Origin: Prochlorococcus sp. AG-347-I19
GTDB taxonomy: Bacteria > Cyanobacteriota > Cyanobacteriia > PCC-6307 > Cyanobiaceae
Reading direction: 5' to 3'
DNA: 64,000 nucleotides
Assembly (NCBI GenBank): GCA_003279105.1
Contig: QCBO01000001.1
Coordinates: forward strand, 248,001-312,000
The position numbers and the translations under genes are program-made. Under the pieces are notes generated by a model, which worked only from the letters and a program-made list of their open reading frames with translations, was not told the DNA's origin and did not search any database. Of the stretch, positions 16,933 to 27,032 are shown piece after piece. Position 1 is the stretch's first letter. Every line of letters begins with the position of its first letter.

Positions 16933-17430
16933 ATGCCTAGTAATTGGTCAAAAATAAGAGATGAATGGCTTGATAGAACCGCGGTTGCGAAAGATGATGC
17001 CAAATGGGCATTAGAAGCTTTAATTAATTCAGAAGAAGAGTTATTTGAAATAGAACAAAAAATAAAGAATAAAGAGGACGCTATAAGCCAAGTAAAATTT
17101 TTGAAGAAAAAGGTTAAAGAAACTATTTCCTCTAAAGAAATTAGTCTCGATGATATTGCATTAAATACTTCAAATTCAAACAAAGTACAGATCTCAGTGC
17201 CATCAAATCTTACTTATCTTTTGAAAGTTTGGGCCGCAGCAGAAGGAAGAGATCTATCAAGTGTTGCTTTTCAATGTTTAGAAACTGGTATAAGGGAAAT
17301 GAAAAGCAAAGGTTCAATACCTTCAATAGCAGTAAATAGATATGACTCGGCCTGTCAAAAAAGGATTGCACTAGCAGAAGTAAACAATCTATTGGAGAAA
17401 TACGAATTAGCTCAGGATGAAATCAAATAA
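16933..17430 (+). CDS. Coiled-coil protein with ribbon-helix-helix-like C-terminal region
   Basis: A 165-residue protein. The N-terminal half is a charged coiled coil (about residues 30-75). A segment KVQISVPSNLTYLLKVWAAA then has the strand-helix-helix pattern of CopG-like DNA-binding domains, followed by LSSVAFQCLETGIREM. I infer a DNA-binding or scaffold protein, with moderate doubt because the RHH motif is usually N-terminal. It is followed after 2 bp by another small gene, and a perfect inverted repeat lies just upstream. Confidence 0.55.
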   Translation: MPSNWSKIRDEWLDRTAVAKDDAKWALEALINSEEELFEIEQKIKNKEDAISQVKFLKKKVKETISSKEISLDDIALNTSNSNKVQISVPSNLTYLLKVWAAAEGRDLSSVAFQCLETGIREMKSKGSIPSIAVNRYDSACQKRIALAEVNNLLEKYELAQDEIK

Positions 17431-17432
17431 TT

Positions 17433-17825
17433 ATGAATAATAAAAAAATCATTAAAGGATACAAAACATTAATATCATCAAGATTTAATGTAGATACTTC
17501 TTTAGATAAATCTAAAGATGGAATAATTTATACTCTTTATTCTGATGCATTTAATTCACTTAAAGTTGGTTTTGCTGAAAATGATAAGGTACTAGAAAAA
17601 AAATTATCAAGTGAAGCATTGATATTATTGGATATGAAAAAAGGCAAAAAGAAAGATCTATGTTTATTAATAACCACTCTAAATGAACTTGGCATCAAAT
17701 ATTCAGACAATTTTTATTTCAAATACTCAGGTTCTTTAATGAAACATTTATCCACTTTAGGTTGGCCTGTTGGAAGATCACTTTATAAACAAAGAAAGAT
17801 TAAAAAAGAACTTGTATGTGCATAA
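17433..17825 (+). CDS. Hypothetical protein, possibly degenerate GIY-YIG fold
   Basis: A 130-residue basic protein. The segment IIYTLYSDAFNSLKVGFAEND resembles the strand pair of T5orf172-type GIY-YIG proteins, but the catalytic Arg and Glu are not evident. The C-terminal half has a conserved-looking YSGSLMKHLSTLGWPVGRSL. It begins 2 bp after the RHH-like gene and so is co-transcribed with it. Its 3' end abuts a convergent gene. Function unknown. Confidence 0.5.
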   Translation: MNNKKIIKGYKTLISSRFNVDTSLDKSKDGIIYTLYSDAFNSLKVGFAENDKVLEKKLSSEALILLDMKKGKKKDLCLLITTLNELGIKYSDNFYFKYSGSLMKHLSTLGWPVGRSLYKQRKIKKELVCA

Positions 17826-17827
17826 AT

Positions 17828-18301
17828 TTAAATGTAATCGCACTCTAAAGTTTCTCTGGTTTCTCTATTTGTAATTGGATTAGTTCCAGTAGCACTTTCA
17901 CAAAATTTCCTAATAATATCTTTTGGCAAAAAAACATTTGTGAAGTCTGCGCCTTGGATTTTTACATTTTCAAACTGTGTACTATAAGCAAATGAATCCT
18001 CTAAGTTAGTATTTGATAAATCTGTTCCATCTAAAATAGCCGAATCTAAAGTTACTTCTCTTAAATTGGAGTTACTTAAATTAGTATCTTTCAATTTTGC
18101 TCCATAAAGAGTAGCATTTTGGAGCTCACACTCTGATAAATTTGCATCTTGTAAATCAGTCAAATAGAAAGTTGCCCCTTTTAAGTCAGAGCCAGAAAAA
18201 TCAGCTCCTATTAAGGATTGTTTACCATAATCCAATGCAGCGAAGCTTCTAGAAGGGAGAGTTAAAACAACTATTAAAAAAGTTAAAATTATAAATCTCA
18301 T
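17828..18301 (-). CDS. Exported pentapeptide-repeat protein
   Basis: A 157-residue protein with a signal peptide (FIILTFLIVVLTLPSRSFA) followed by about eighteen A(D/N)LxX-type pentapeptides between residues 32 and 125, such as ADFSG, SDLKG and ANLSE. These predict a right-handed quadrilateral beta-helix in the periplasm or thylakoid lumen. Two Cys in the C-terminal tail (FCES, LECDY) may form a disulfide cap. The biochemical role of such lumenal pentapeptide proteins is unknown. Confidence 0.85.
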   Translation of the reverse strand: MRFIILTFLIVVLTLPSRSFAALDYGKQSLIGADFSGSDLKGATFYLTDLQDANLSECELQNATLYGAKLKDTNLSNSNLREVTLDSAILDGTDLSNTNLEDSFAYSTQFENVKIQGADFTNVFLPKDIIRKFCESATGTNPITNRETRETLECDYI

Positions 18302-18408
18302 TTGTTTGAGTAGTATTTCAATAAATTCTAACTTCTTAAGCTGAAATCTAAAAATTAATTATTTACTGAATGCTATATTTATTGAAATAGCAAATCACGA
18401 AATAGGTT

Positions 18409-20049
18409 TTGGATATAAGTCCTTATGATGCAATTGTTGTTGGTTCTGGAGCTACAGGAGGAATAGCAGCACTTACATTGGCAGAACAAGGGATCAAAGT
18501 TTTAGTAATAGAAGCAGGGCCACAAGTTAAAAGGGATGAAGCTAGTAATCATGAGCCAAAAAGTACATTAAAAAGATTATCAGGAGTCATAACAAAAAAA
18601 CATGCCAATCAGTGCCAACATCCTGGTTATTGGAAAAATAATCCTGACTTATATTCAAATGAATTGAAGCATCCTTATGACTTCCCAAAAAAAAAGCCAT
18701 TTCTTTGGACACAAGGTAAACAATATGGAGGGAGATCATTAACTTGGGGAGGCATAACATTAAGACTTTCCTCAGAAGACTTTAATCCGGCTAAAAAAGA
18801 CGGATTCGGACCAAACTGGCCTATTTCATACGAAGAAATTTCCCCGCACTACGATTTTATTGAAAATTTCTGCGGAATTTATGGACGAAAAGATGATATC
18901 AAGGAGGTCCCAAACGGTAAATATATTGGTGAAATTCCTCTTACAGAAAACGAAAATGTTTTTGGCAGCAAAGTTAAATCAAAATTAAACTATCCATTTA
19001 TCCAATCAAGAGGATTTGACCGTAATTCATCTGTAAAAGAAAAAAATTGGCCCAAGTCCTCTAGCGTAGGAAGCTCTTTAAAAAAAGCTTTAGATACTGG
19101 AAATGTACAAATAATCTCCAATTACCTAGTGGAGTCTTTTGAGATTAACAAGATAACAGAGCTTGCCTCAAAACTAACGATTGTAAACCTAGAAAATGGA
19201 CACAAAGAAGTATTGGATTGTGATTTGATTCTTCTTTGCGCATCAACAATTTCAACACTGAGAATACTACTGAACTCAGAATACAAATCAAATTCCGCAG
19301 GGTTTAAAGATAATTCTGGGAAATTAGGTAAATACCTAATGGATCACATATCTATTTGTAGATTTTTTTCAGTTCCAAAAGCAAAAAACTCAGATAAATC
19401 ACTAGATAATCCTCCCGATCTTTCTGGAGCAGGCAGCTTCTTTATTCCTTTTGGTTCAAATTTACCAGAAATTGACGACATAAATTTTCATAGAGGTTAT
19501 GGAATCTGGGGGGCAATTGATAGATTAGGGATACCTAAATTTTTACAAAAAGACGCAAAAAAATCCATTGGCTTTCTTATCGCCCATGGTGAAGTCCTTC
19601 CTAGAGAGAAAAACTCAGTTTCTCTCTCAAGAAAAACAGATGAATGGGGAATACCAATTCCCTACATTGAATTCGAATGGAGTGAGAATGAGTTAAGTAT
19701 GGCAAAACATATGGAAAAAATAATACAAAAATCAGTCAAAGCTGCAAATGGGAAAATAAAAAATATTGATGAACTAATAAATATTCCCTTAGGGAGTTTA
19801 TTTACAAAAAATTTAATGGCACTTTCAGATAGTCCTCCTCCACCTGGATATTATATTCATGAGGTAGGGGGAGCACCAATGGGGTTTAATGAAGAAAATA
19901 GCGTAGTTGATAAATTTAACAGATTGTGGACATGTAAGAATGTACTGGTACTAGATGGAGCATGCTGGCCAACCTCATCTTGGCAAAGCCCTACACTTAC
20001 AATGATGGCCTTGAGTAGAAGAGCCTGTTTAAATATTAAAAAGATTTAG
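18409..20049 (+). CDS. GMC-family FAD-dependent oxidoreductase
   Basis: A 546-residue flavoprotein. The N-terminal dinucleotide-binding motif is VVGSGATGGIAALTLAEQG. A second GMC segment is QGKQYGGRSLTWGGI. The C-terminal block HEVGGAPMG, then VLDGACWPTSSWQSPTLTMM, carries the active-site His and flavin contacts. GMC enzymes oxidise alcohols or sugars; the substrate is not readable. Start TTG 18409 places the Rossmann motif at the usual distance. The 3' end overlaps the convergent DUF2811 gene by 14 bp. Confidence 0.85.
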   Translation: MDISPYDAIVVGSGATGGIAALTLAEQGIKVLVIEAGPQVKRDEASNHEPKSTLKRLSGVITKKHANQCQHPGYWKNNPDLYSNELKHPYDFPKKKPFLWTQGKQYGGRSLTWGGITLRLSSEDFNPAKKDGFGPNWPISYEEISPHYDFIENFCGIYGRKDDIKEVPNGKYIGEIPLTENENVFGSKVKSKLNYPFIQSRGFDRNSSVKEKNWPKSSSVGSSLKKALDTGNVQIISNYLVESFEINKITELASKLTIVNLENGHKEVLDCDLILLCASTISTLRILLNSEYKSNSAGFKDNSGKLGKYLMDHISICRFFSVPKAKNSDKSLDNPPDLSGAGSFFIPFGSNLPEIDDINFHRGYGIWGAIDRLGIPKFLQKDAKKSIGFLIAHGEVLPREKNSVSLSRKTDEWGIPIPYIEFEWSENELSMAKHMEKIIQKSVKAANGKIKNIDELINIPLGSLFTKNLMALSDSPPPPGYYIHEVGGAPMGFNEENSVVDKFNRLWTCKNVLVLDGACWPTSSWQSPTLTMMALSRRACLNIKKI

Positions 20050-20293
20050 AGGGTGTAAATAATTGATTTAAATAAATTTCTGAGACAGAATTATCTGTAC
20101 AACCGTTTTGGACGAGAAAAGTAGCTAATGCTGAATTTATAAGCTTATATTGATCCCAAGTCGGGTTACTTAATACGAAATCTTTCATAGTGTTATAAAG
20201 AGTTTCTGAAAGCTCTGTTTCTAATGAAACTTTATTTGAAGAGCACTCTACGAGTTTCTTATCAGTTAAATTTGTTTGGTTGATTTGATGCAT
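20036..20293 (-). CDS. DUF2811 family small protein
   Basis: An 85-residue protein containing VSLETELSETLYNTMKDFV and LINSALATFLVQNGC, followed by a short tail (IYLNQLF). This matches the cyanobacterial DUF2811 family, which looks like a helix-rich small regulator but has no assigned function. It overlaps the GMC oxidoreductase end by 14 bp on the opposite strand. Confidence 0.7.
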   Translation of the reverse strand: MHQINQTNLTDKKLVECSSNKVSLETELSETLYNTMKDFVLSNPTWDQYKLINSALATFLVQNGCTDNSVSEIYLNQLFTPSKSF

Positions 20294-20456
20294 TAATTTA
20301 TTTTTCTACCTCAACAATAATGATATTTTTCACTAAAAATATCAAGAAAAATCTTCTGGTAAACTTTTCAAATTATCAAATAAGACTCATGTTATAAGTG
20401 GGTTTTTAAAAAACTTCTTTTTCAAATAAGGAAATTGAATAGATCCTAAAAAAAAG

Positions 20457-20489
20457 TCAACATTAATGTTGAAGTCCTGTTTTTTTTTG
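20457..20489 (+). terminator. Palindrome plus T-tract, possible terminator
   Basis: TCAACATTAATGTTGA (20457-20472) is a perfect 16-bp palindrome, flanked on the left by an A-run and on the right, after AGTCCTG, by nine T (20480-20488). The 7-base gap before the T-run is not canonical, so it could instead be an operator for a dimeric regulator. Confidence 0.35.
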
Positions 20490-20514
20490 AAAAATACCGC
20501 CATTTCTAATCCAG

Positions 20515-20556
20515 TGTGGATTTGGACGTGGAAAACAACCTGCAAATTGTGGAAAA
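20515..20556 (-). promoter_or_regulatory. Cluster of three DnaA-box-like nonamers
   Basis: TGTGGATTT (20515-20523), CGTGGAAAA (20527-20535) and TGTGGAAAA (20548-20556) lie in one orientation within 42 bp. The last is the exact complement of TTTTCCACA, the DnaA-box sequence described for cyanobacteria. No dnaA or dnaN gene is nearby, so this is not obviously oriC; it could titrate DnaA or regulate a neighbour. Confidence 0.4.
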
Positions 20557-20674
20557 TCTAGCTCAAAATACTTTCACGATTTTATATTAAGAATACTTAT
20601 ATATACTGAGTCTATTAAGACTAACTCGAGAAAGAGACAGGTGATTCATTGATTTCAACGGATTTTCTTAAGAT

Positions 20675-21805
20675 TTAGTCTTTATTAGGCAAGCGAAGCG
20701 TGACAGGTCCTAAAGGGTGTTTTGAATTTGGATAAATACTATGGTGATGGTGATGGTGATTATGTTCATGTTGATGAGCCTCTACATGTTCATGTTCTAA
20801 GTAATCACTTCCTCCTATGACTGATTTTTCTTGATTATGAGTTGGTATTTGATTTTGTATTTCGCAAGCACCATTACATTCAGGATCACATAAATCACAG
20901 CTGATACCCAAGCCCTCTACATGGTCATGATGACTTTCTTGGACCATTCCAACTTCTTTTTCAAAGCCAAATAAATTTGATCTATATTTACAAGTTGAGC
21001 AATTCATAAAATTATTACCTTCGTTATTAAGAATCTCTTCAATCCTTTCTACAAAAGTGTCAACCACATAAGACTGTGACGAAAGATATTTTGCATGTAT
21101 AAATGAAATATTTGGATTATTAATCGCAACTAAATCACTTTGCCTTTTTATTCTCGTAACAAGGACACCTGAGAAAAGGAAATAAGGGAAAACAATTATA
21201 TTTTTATAACCAAGTCTCACAACATTTTTCAAGCCAGGTTCAACAAGGGGGAAAGTTACTCCAGAAAAAACTGTTTCCCCCCACCCTAAACCAATACCCT
21301 CTACGATCATTCTCGTAATTTTTGAAACATTGGAATTCGCATCCGGGTCAGAAGAGCCTCTACCCACAACAACTAATAATGATTCTTCAGGTTTGAGATT
21401 ATTATTTTGTTTAAATACATCTTTTACTCTTTCACAAGCTGCACTAATCATTAAATTATTAATACCTAATTCCCTTCCATAAATTATTTCAATTCCTGTT
21501 TTACTTGAATAATTCATAAGCAGGCTAGGTATATCATTTTTTACATGGCCAGCAGCGAAAAGCATTGCAGGTATTGCAATTACTTTTTTTATAGAAAGAT
21601 CTTTTAATTTGTCTAAAGCATCAACAATCGAAGGTTTAGCAAATTCCAGGAAACCATATTCAACTAAAAAGTTTGGATATCTTTTTTGGATGAAATTAGT
21701 TAATTCTTGAAATTCAGTAATGGCTAGTTTATTTCTACTCCCATGTCCACAGATAAGTATCGCGACTTGATTATTTAACTTCAAATCTAAATTATCCAAA
21801 TTCAA
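20675..21805 (-). CDS. CbiX-type sirohydrochlorin chelatase with His-rich tail
   Basis: A protein of about 376 residues with two CbiX/SirB-type chelatase halves. The first has AILICGHGSRNKLAI and LFAAGHVKNDIPSLL with the metal-site His; the second has LVVVGRGSSDPDAN and FPYFLFSGVLV. A C-terminal extension carries CSTC, CDLCDPECNGAC and a long His run, likely metal-binding. The family inserts Co or Fe into sirohydrochlorin for B12 or siroheme; B12 is needed by the NrdJ encoded here. No ATG exists; TTG 21805 avoids overlap with the divergent gene, and TTG 21880 is the longer alternative. Confidence 0.8.
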   Translation of the reverse strand: MNLDNLDLKLNNQVAILICGHGSRNKLAITEFQELTNFIQKRYPNFLVEYGFLEFAKPSIVDALDKLKDLSIKKVIAIPAMLFAAGHVKNDIPSLLMNYSSKTGIEIIYGRELGINNLMISAACERVKDVFKQNNNLKPEESLLVVVGRGSSDPDANSNVSKITRMIVEGIGLGWGETVFSGVTFPLVEPGLKNVVRLGYKNIIVFPYFLFSGVLVTRIKRQSDLVAINNPNISFIHAKYLSSQSYVVDTFVERIEEILNNEGNNFMNCSTCKYRSNLFGFEKEVGMVQESHHDHVEGLGISCDLCDPECNGACEIQNQIPTHNQEKSVIGGSDYLEHEHVEAHQHEHNHHHHHHSIYPNSKHPLGPVTLRLPNKD

Positions 21806-21846
21806 ATTATTACTTATACCATAATAGTAAAGAACAATATCATGTA

Positions 21847-23127
21847 GTGAAAAATAATAATAACTTGCTTGAAGTTCCAAATATCAACTCAAAGGATGCA
21901 AAATTAAAGAAATTAATTTATGACGTGGATGAATCCTTATTTAATGAGGATAACTATTCTTACGAAAAATTCGAGCACCTTTGCGTATGTAGTGGAGGTA
22001 CAACTTCTAGCTGCGCAAAAAATGGTTTTACAACTCTTGATCTAAGAAAAAATCACAGCAAAATTCATCTAGATAGAAAAACCAATTTAGTAACAATTGG
22101 AGGTGGCGTAATAATGGGGGATCTGTTAAATCATTTACAAAAATATAATCGAAGTTTTCCAATCGGACTTTCTAAACTTCCTGGAGCAGGCTATATACTT
22201 ACTGGTGGAGTAAGCCCGCTCAGTAGAGCCTATGGATTAGCCATTGATAATATTGAATCAATAAAAGGTTTCTTGGGAAATGGAACATTTATCTCTTTAA
22301 AAAAAAATCAAATCAATCCAGAAGAACAATTGATTTGGGAAGCAATTAAAGGCGCAGCACCATTCTTCTCAATTATTACCGAATTAGAACTTAAGACTAT
22401 CCAATCTAATCCAATAAAGGTTATTGAAGGATTTATAAATCCAAATGAACTTTCAGAAATAATAAAACTATCAGAGAAATTTCCAGAAAATATTAGTCTT
22501 CAATGGATTTATGCCCAAAAAATATATATATATATTTTTGCTGAACTCAAAAATAATTTAGAGGATAAAAGAACGGAAGAATACTTAATGCTTCTAGACA
22601 AATTTCCCGCTCTAGAAAAACAATTTTATGAGAACTTTAACGAAATTAATTTTTTTCCAAAGGAATTGAATTTATATGAGCTGAATGCAAATAACCATTC
22701 TGAGGTAATTAGTCTTCTTGGAGAAGATTTAAAAAATGATATCCCAATTTTCATAAAATGCTTGAATGAAATAATGGATAATAAACCCAATAATTCCTGT
22801 TATATTGCTTCTCAACAATTAGGTTGCAAAACTAAAAAGTTAAATCATGGCTCAAGCTTTTTTGTTCATAGAAAAAGTACTTGGAAACCATGGATATATG
22901 CATCATGGAAAAAAAATGATCTTCAAGAGAAAGAAGTCGCTCTGGAATGGATTTATAAATCGTGGAGCAAGCTAAAAAGGTTTTATCCAAATATTCACTT
23001 AGCCCAATTACATAATCATTTGAATTCTCATGAAGAAGAAATTACATTAGCCTTTGGAAATAGAATAAAAGAATTAAAAACTTTAAAGAATATTTTTGAT
23101 CCACAAGGTATTTTGCCTCCTTTATGA
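21847..23127 (+). CDS. FAD-binding oxidoreductase (PCMH/BBE-like)
   Basis: A 426-residue flavoprotein. An N-terminal PCMH-type FAD domain is visible: VCSGGTTSSCAKNG, LVTIGGGVIMGDLLNHL, PGAGYILTGGVSPLSRAYG. The C-terminus ends LKNIFDPQGILPPL, the closing motif of berberine-bridge-like oxidases. The substrate is unknown. It starts with GTG 41 bp from the proposed CbiX start on the other strand and is followed 30 bp later by the SulP transporter gene on the same strand. Confidence 0.75.
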   Translation: MKNNNNLLEVPNINSKDAKLKKLIYDVDESLFNEDNYSYEKFEHLCVCSGGTTSSCAKNGFTTLDLRKNHSKIHLDRKTNLVTIGGGVIMGDLLNHLQKYNRSFPIGLSKLPGAGYILTGGVSPLSRAYGLAIDNIESIKGFLGNGTFISLKKNQINPEEQLIWEAIKGAAPFFSIITELELKTIQSNPIKVIEGFINPNELSEIIKLSEKFPENISLQWIYAQKIYIYIFAELKNNLEDKRTEEYLMLLDKFPALEKQFYENFNEINFFPKELNLYELNANNHSEVISLLGEDLKNDIPIFIKCLNEIMDNKPNNSCYIASQQLGCKTKKLNHGSSFFVHRKSTWKPWIYASWKKNDLQEKEVALEWIYKSWSKLKRFYPNIHLAQLHNHLNSHEEEITLAFGNRIKELKTLKNIFDPQGILPPL

Positions 23128-23157
23128 GCTAACTTCATAATTATAAAGAAACTTAAA

Positions 23158-24723
23158 ATGTCGAATTTCTCAAAATATTTATCTAAAAATTGGTTAGATG
23201 ATCCAAAGTCAAATATTCTCTCTGGCTTAGTTGTTGCTTTTGCAATGATCCCAGAAGCAATTGCATTTTCAGGTATAGCTGGTGTAGATCCTAAAGTTGG
23301 CCTTTTTGGTGCATTTTGCTTATCTATAACAATTTCGATTGTTGGAGGAAGAAGGGGGATGATCACTTCAGCCACAGGTTCAACAGCTCTTTTAATGACA
23401 GGTCTTGTTGCTTATGGAGAATCACAAGCCCCTGGATTAGGAGTCCCATATCTTATTGCAGCTGGAATATTAACTGGAATATTTCAAATTCTTTGGGGAT
23501 ATTTAAGACTTGCCTACCAAATGCGATTCGTGCCAACAGGAGTATTAAGTGGATTTGTAAATGCACTGGCACTTTTAATATTTCAAGCACAACTACCTCA
23601 GTTAGGAATAGGTATAGAAGAATCAAGAGGATTAGTTGAACAAACTATAAGTCAATATCCAACTAACTCTCAGATTCCTGTAGTTTGGATTCTTGTAATT
23701 CTAGGATTATTAGTTATCTATGGTCTCCCAAAAATCACAAAAGTAGTCCCATCTCAACTTATCGCAATAGTAGTAATTACTCTTATAAGCATATTCTTTA
23801 ATCTAGATATCCCAACAGTTAGCGATTTAGGTAAATTACCTGATGGATTACCAAGTATTTCTCTTCCTTTTGGATCAATAGAAAATGGGAAAGTTCCTTT
23901 TAGTCTTGAAACATTAGGGATAATTTTACCGACTTCACTTGCGATATCTCTCGTGGGTTTAATGGAAACCTTTTTAACTCAAGATATTTTAGATGATGTA
24001 ACTGATACAAGTTCTAATAAAAATAAAGAAGCAAGAGGACAGGGAATAGCAAATATTGCGGCATCCTTATTTGGTGGAATGGCAGGCTGTGCCTTAGTTG
24101 GGCAATCTGTCATGAATACTGAAAATGGTGGTAAATCTAGATTATCAACCCTCTCCTCGGGTATATCTCTACTAATTATGATTATCTTGTTGAAGCCTTG
24201 GATTGGAGCAATACCAATGGCTGCTTTAGTAGCAATAATGATAACGATCGCAATAAGTACAGCCGATATAAATGGAATAAAAAATATTAGAAAGATACCT
24301 AAAAGCGATACTGCAGTAATGCTTATGACTTTTGCAGTTACAATGCTTACAAAACCTCATAATCTTGCACTTGGAGTTATAGCAGGAGTTGCATTAGCTG
24401 CAATTCTTTTCAGCAGAAAAGTCGCAAAAGTAATAACTGTCTCAAGAGCTAAAGAAAATAATTTGACTACCTACACAGTAAAAGGACAATTATTTTTTGT
24501 AAGTAAAATTTATTTTTTACAAGGATTTGATATTCATGAACATCCTGAAAATATTGTAATTGATATGTCTTTTGCTCATATTTGGGATCAAAGTGGAGTT
24601 GTTGCTCTTGAGCAAATTATTAGAAAATTCCAGAATGGTGGTTCTAAAGTTGAAATTATAGGATTAAATAAAGAAAGTCTTAACTTATTTGAAAGACTAG
24701 GCGGTATGGAAAGCGCTCATTAA
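23158..24723 (+). CDS. SulP-family anion transporter with STAS domain
   Basis: A 521-residue transporter with ten to fourteen membrane segments. The N-terminal SulP signature NILSGLVVAFAMIPEAIAFS is at about residues 18-37, followed by TSATGSTALLMTG. A C-terminal STAS domain (VIDMSFAHIWDQSGVVALE) regulates family members. Some cyanobacterial SulP proteins (BicA type) are sodium-dependent bicarbonate importers, others carry sulfate. Family gives anion transport in the plasma membrane; bicarbonate is plausible but not proven here. It ends 5 bp before the convergent metA stop. Confidence 0.88.
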   Translation: MSNFSKYLSKNWLDDPKSNILSGLVVAFAMIPEAIAFSGIAGVDPKVGLFGAFCLSITISIVGGRRGMITSATGSTALLMTGLVAYGESQAPGLGVPYLIAAGILTGIFQILWGYLRLAYQMRFVPTGVLSGFVNALALLIFQAQLPQLGIGIEESRGLVEQTISQYPTNSQIPVVWILVILGLLVIYGLPKITKVVPSQLIAIVVITLISIFFNLDIPTVSDLGKLPDGLPSISLPFGSIENGKVPFSLETLGIILPTSLAISLVGLMETFLTQDILDDVTDTSSNKNKEARGQGIANIAASLFGGMAGCALVGQSVMNTENGGKSRLSTLSSGISLLIMIILLKPWIGAIPMAALVAIMITIAISTADINGIKNIRKIPKSDTAVMLMTFAVTMLTKPHNLALGVIAGVALAAILFSRKVAKVITVSRAKENNLTTYTVKGQLFFVSKIYFLQGFDIHEHPENIVIDMSFAHIWDQSGVVALEQIIRKFQNGGSKVEIIGLNKESLNLFERLGGMESAH

Positions 24724-24728
24724 AAAAG

Positions 24729-25619
24729 TTAATTAAGGCTAACTTGTTGATAACAAAACCAAAGCCATTGTTGAAAAAGCAAATTCCTATGAGATCTCCA
24801 AGCTGTTTTTGAACTATTTATATCAAAATTTTTAGGAGGGGGAACATCTCCCTTTTCTTTGTCTCTTTCAATTTCACTAATAATCCTATGCACTGTATAT
24901 TCTGGATGACCTAAATGCATAAGTTGTTTTTGATCATTAGATTCAAATATTGTATATCCGACGTTTTCTCCATAAGCTAACAAATTCAATTTCCCTTCTT
25001 TTTGGGCCTTCTCCATTTCCAAATCAGGTAATCCCGCAAATCTACTTTGAGGACATATAAATTCATCATCTTGTGTACCCATCAAAGGGTGTCCAGGAAC
25101 AAGACTTTTTAAAGGGAATACCCCAAATAATTTCCTATCAAAAACTTGCTTATCAACCCCTGCCAAATAAGCTAGCGCAAAGCCCGCCCAACATAATCCA
25201 AGTGTACTCGCGCAAGAATTTCTGGCTTCATTTACAATTTTCACAAATTCATCCCAATACTTAACCTTCTCAAAGGGTAGGTGCTCAATAGGTGCTCCAG
25301 TAATAATGATTCCATCTAACGGTTCTGGATTATTTGCTTCTTCCCAAGTAATGTATAGATTATTTAGATGATTAAGATCCCATGTTTTATAAGTGTGTGT
25401 TTCAAGCTTTATCCAAACTGGCTCAATTTGAAGAGGAGATAAACCAAGTGGATGTAGTAAGTTAAATTCATACTGCTTGCCAAGAGGCATTATATTTAAA
25501 ATACCAATCCTAAGAGGACGTATATCCTGTCTTTCTGCCAATTCTGGTTCTATCCAAGATATATGATTTTTCTCAACATCACTAATCTTGTGATAGTTAC
25601 TAGGAATTATTAAAGCCAA
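24729..25619 (-). CDS. metA: Homoserine O-acyltransferase (MetA family, probably acetyl-specific)
   Basis: A 296-residue MetA-family enzyme activating homoserine for methionine synthesis. The catalytic Cys143 lies in LGLCWAGFALAYL. The acyl-CoA selectivity loop reads ITGAPIEHLPFEKV with Glu112. In this family a Glu here favours acetyl-CoA, while the enterobacterial enzyme has Gly and uses succinyl-CoA. That fits the adjacent O-acetylhomoserine sulfhydrylase 13 bp upstream on the same strand. The two form a direct-sulfhydrylation operon. Slightly shorter than the E. coli enzyme. Confidence 0.9.
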   Translation of the reverse strand: MALIIPSNYHKISDVEKNHISWIEPELAERQDIRPLRIGILNIMPLGKQYEFNLLHPLGLSPLQIEPVWIKLETHTYKTWDLNHLNNLYITWEEANNPEPLDGIIITGAPIEHLPFEKVKYWDEFVKIVNEARNSCASTLGLCWAGFALAYLAGVDKQVFDRKLFGVFPLKSLVPGHPLMGTQDDEFICPQSRFAGLPDLEMEKAQKEGKLNLLAYGENVGYTIFESNDQKQLMHLGHPEYTVHRIISEIERDKEKGDVPPPKNFDINSSKTAWRSHRNLLFQQWLWFCYQQVSLN

Positions 25620-25632
25620 TAAATCTCCTTTC

Positions 25633-26976
<1,344 letters not shown>

Positions 26977-27032
26977 CTATTATCTATTTAACTTAAAAAA
27001 GTCCAAAAAAAAAACAAAAAAAAGATAAATAT

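Larger units (their letters stand above)
20294..20674. other. Gene-free 381-bp region with palindrome and DnaA-box-like sites
   Basis: No convincing ORF is seen. The stretch contains an extended -10-like TGTTATAAG at 20390-20398, a perfect 16-bp palindrome at 20457-20472 followed by a T-tract, and three DnaA-box-like nonamers at 20515-20556. One reading is a small RNA of about 85 nt from about 20405 to 20489; this is speculative because there is no good -35 box. The minus-strand CbiX gene ends just to the right. Confidence 0.4.
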
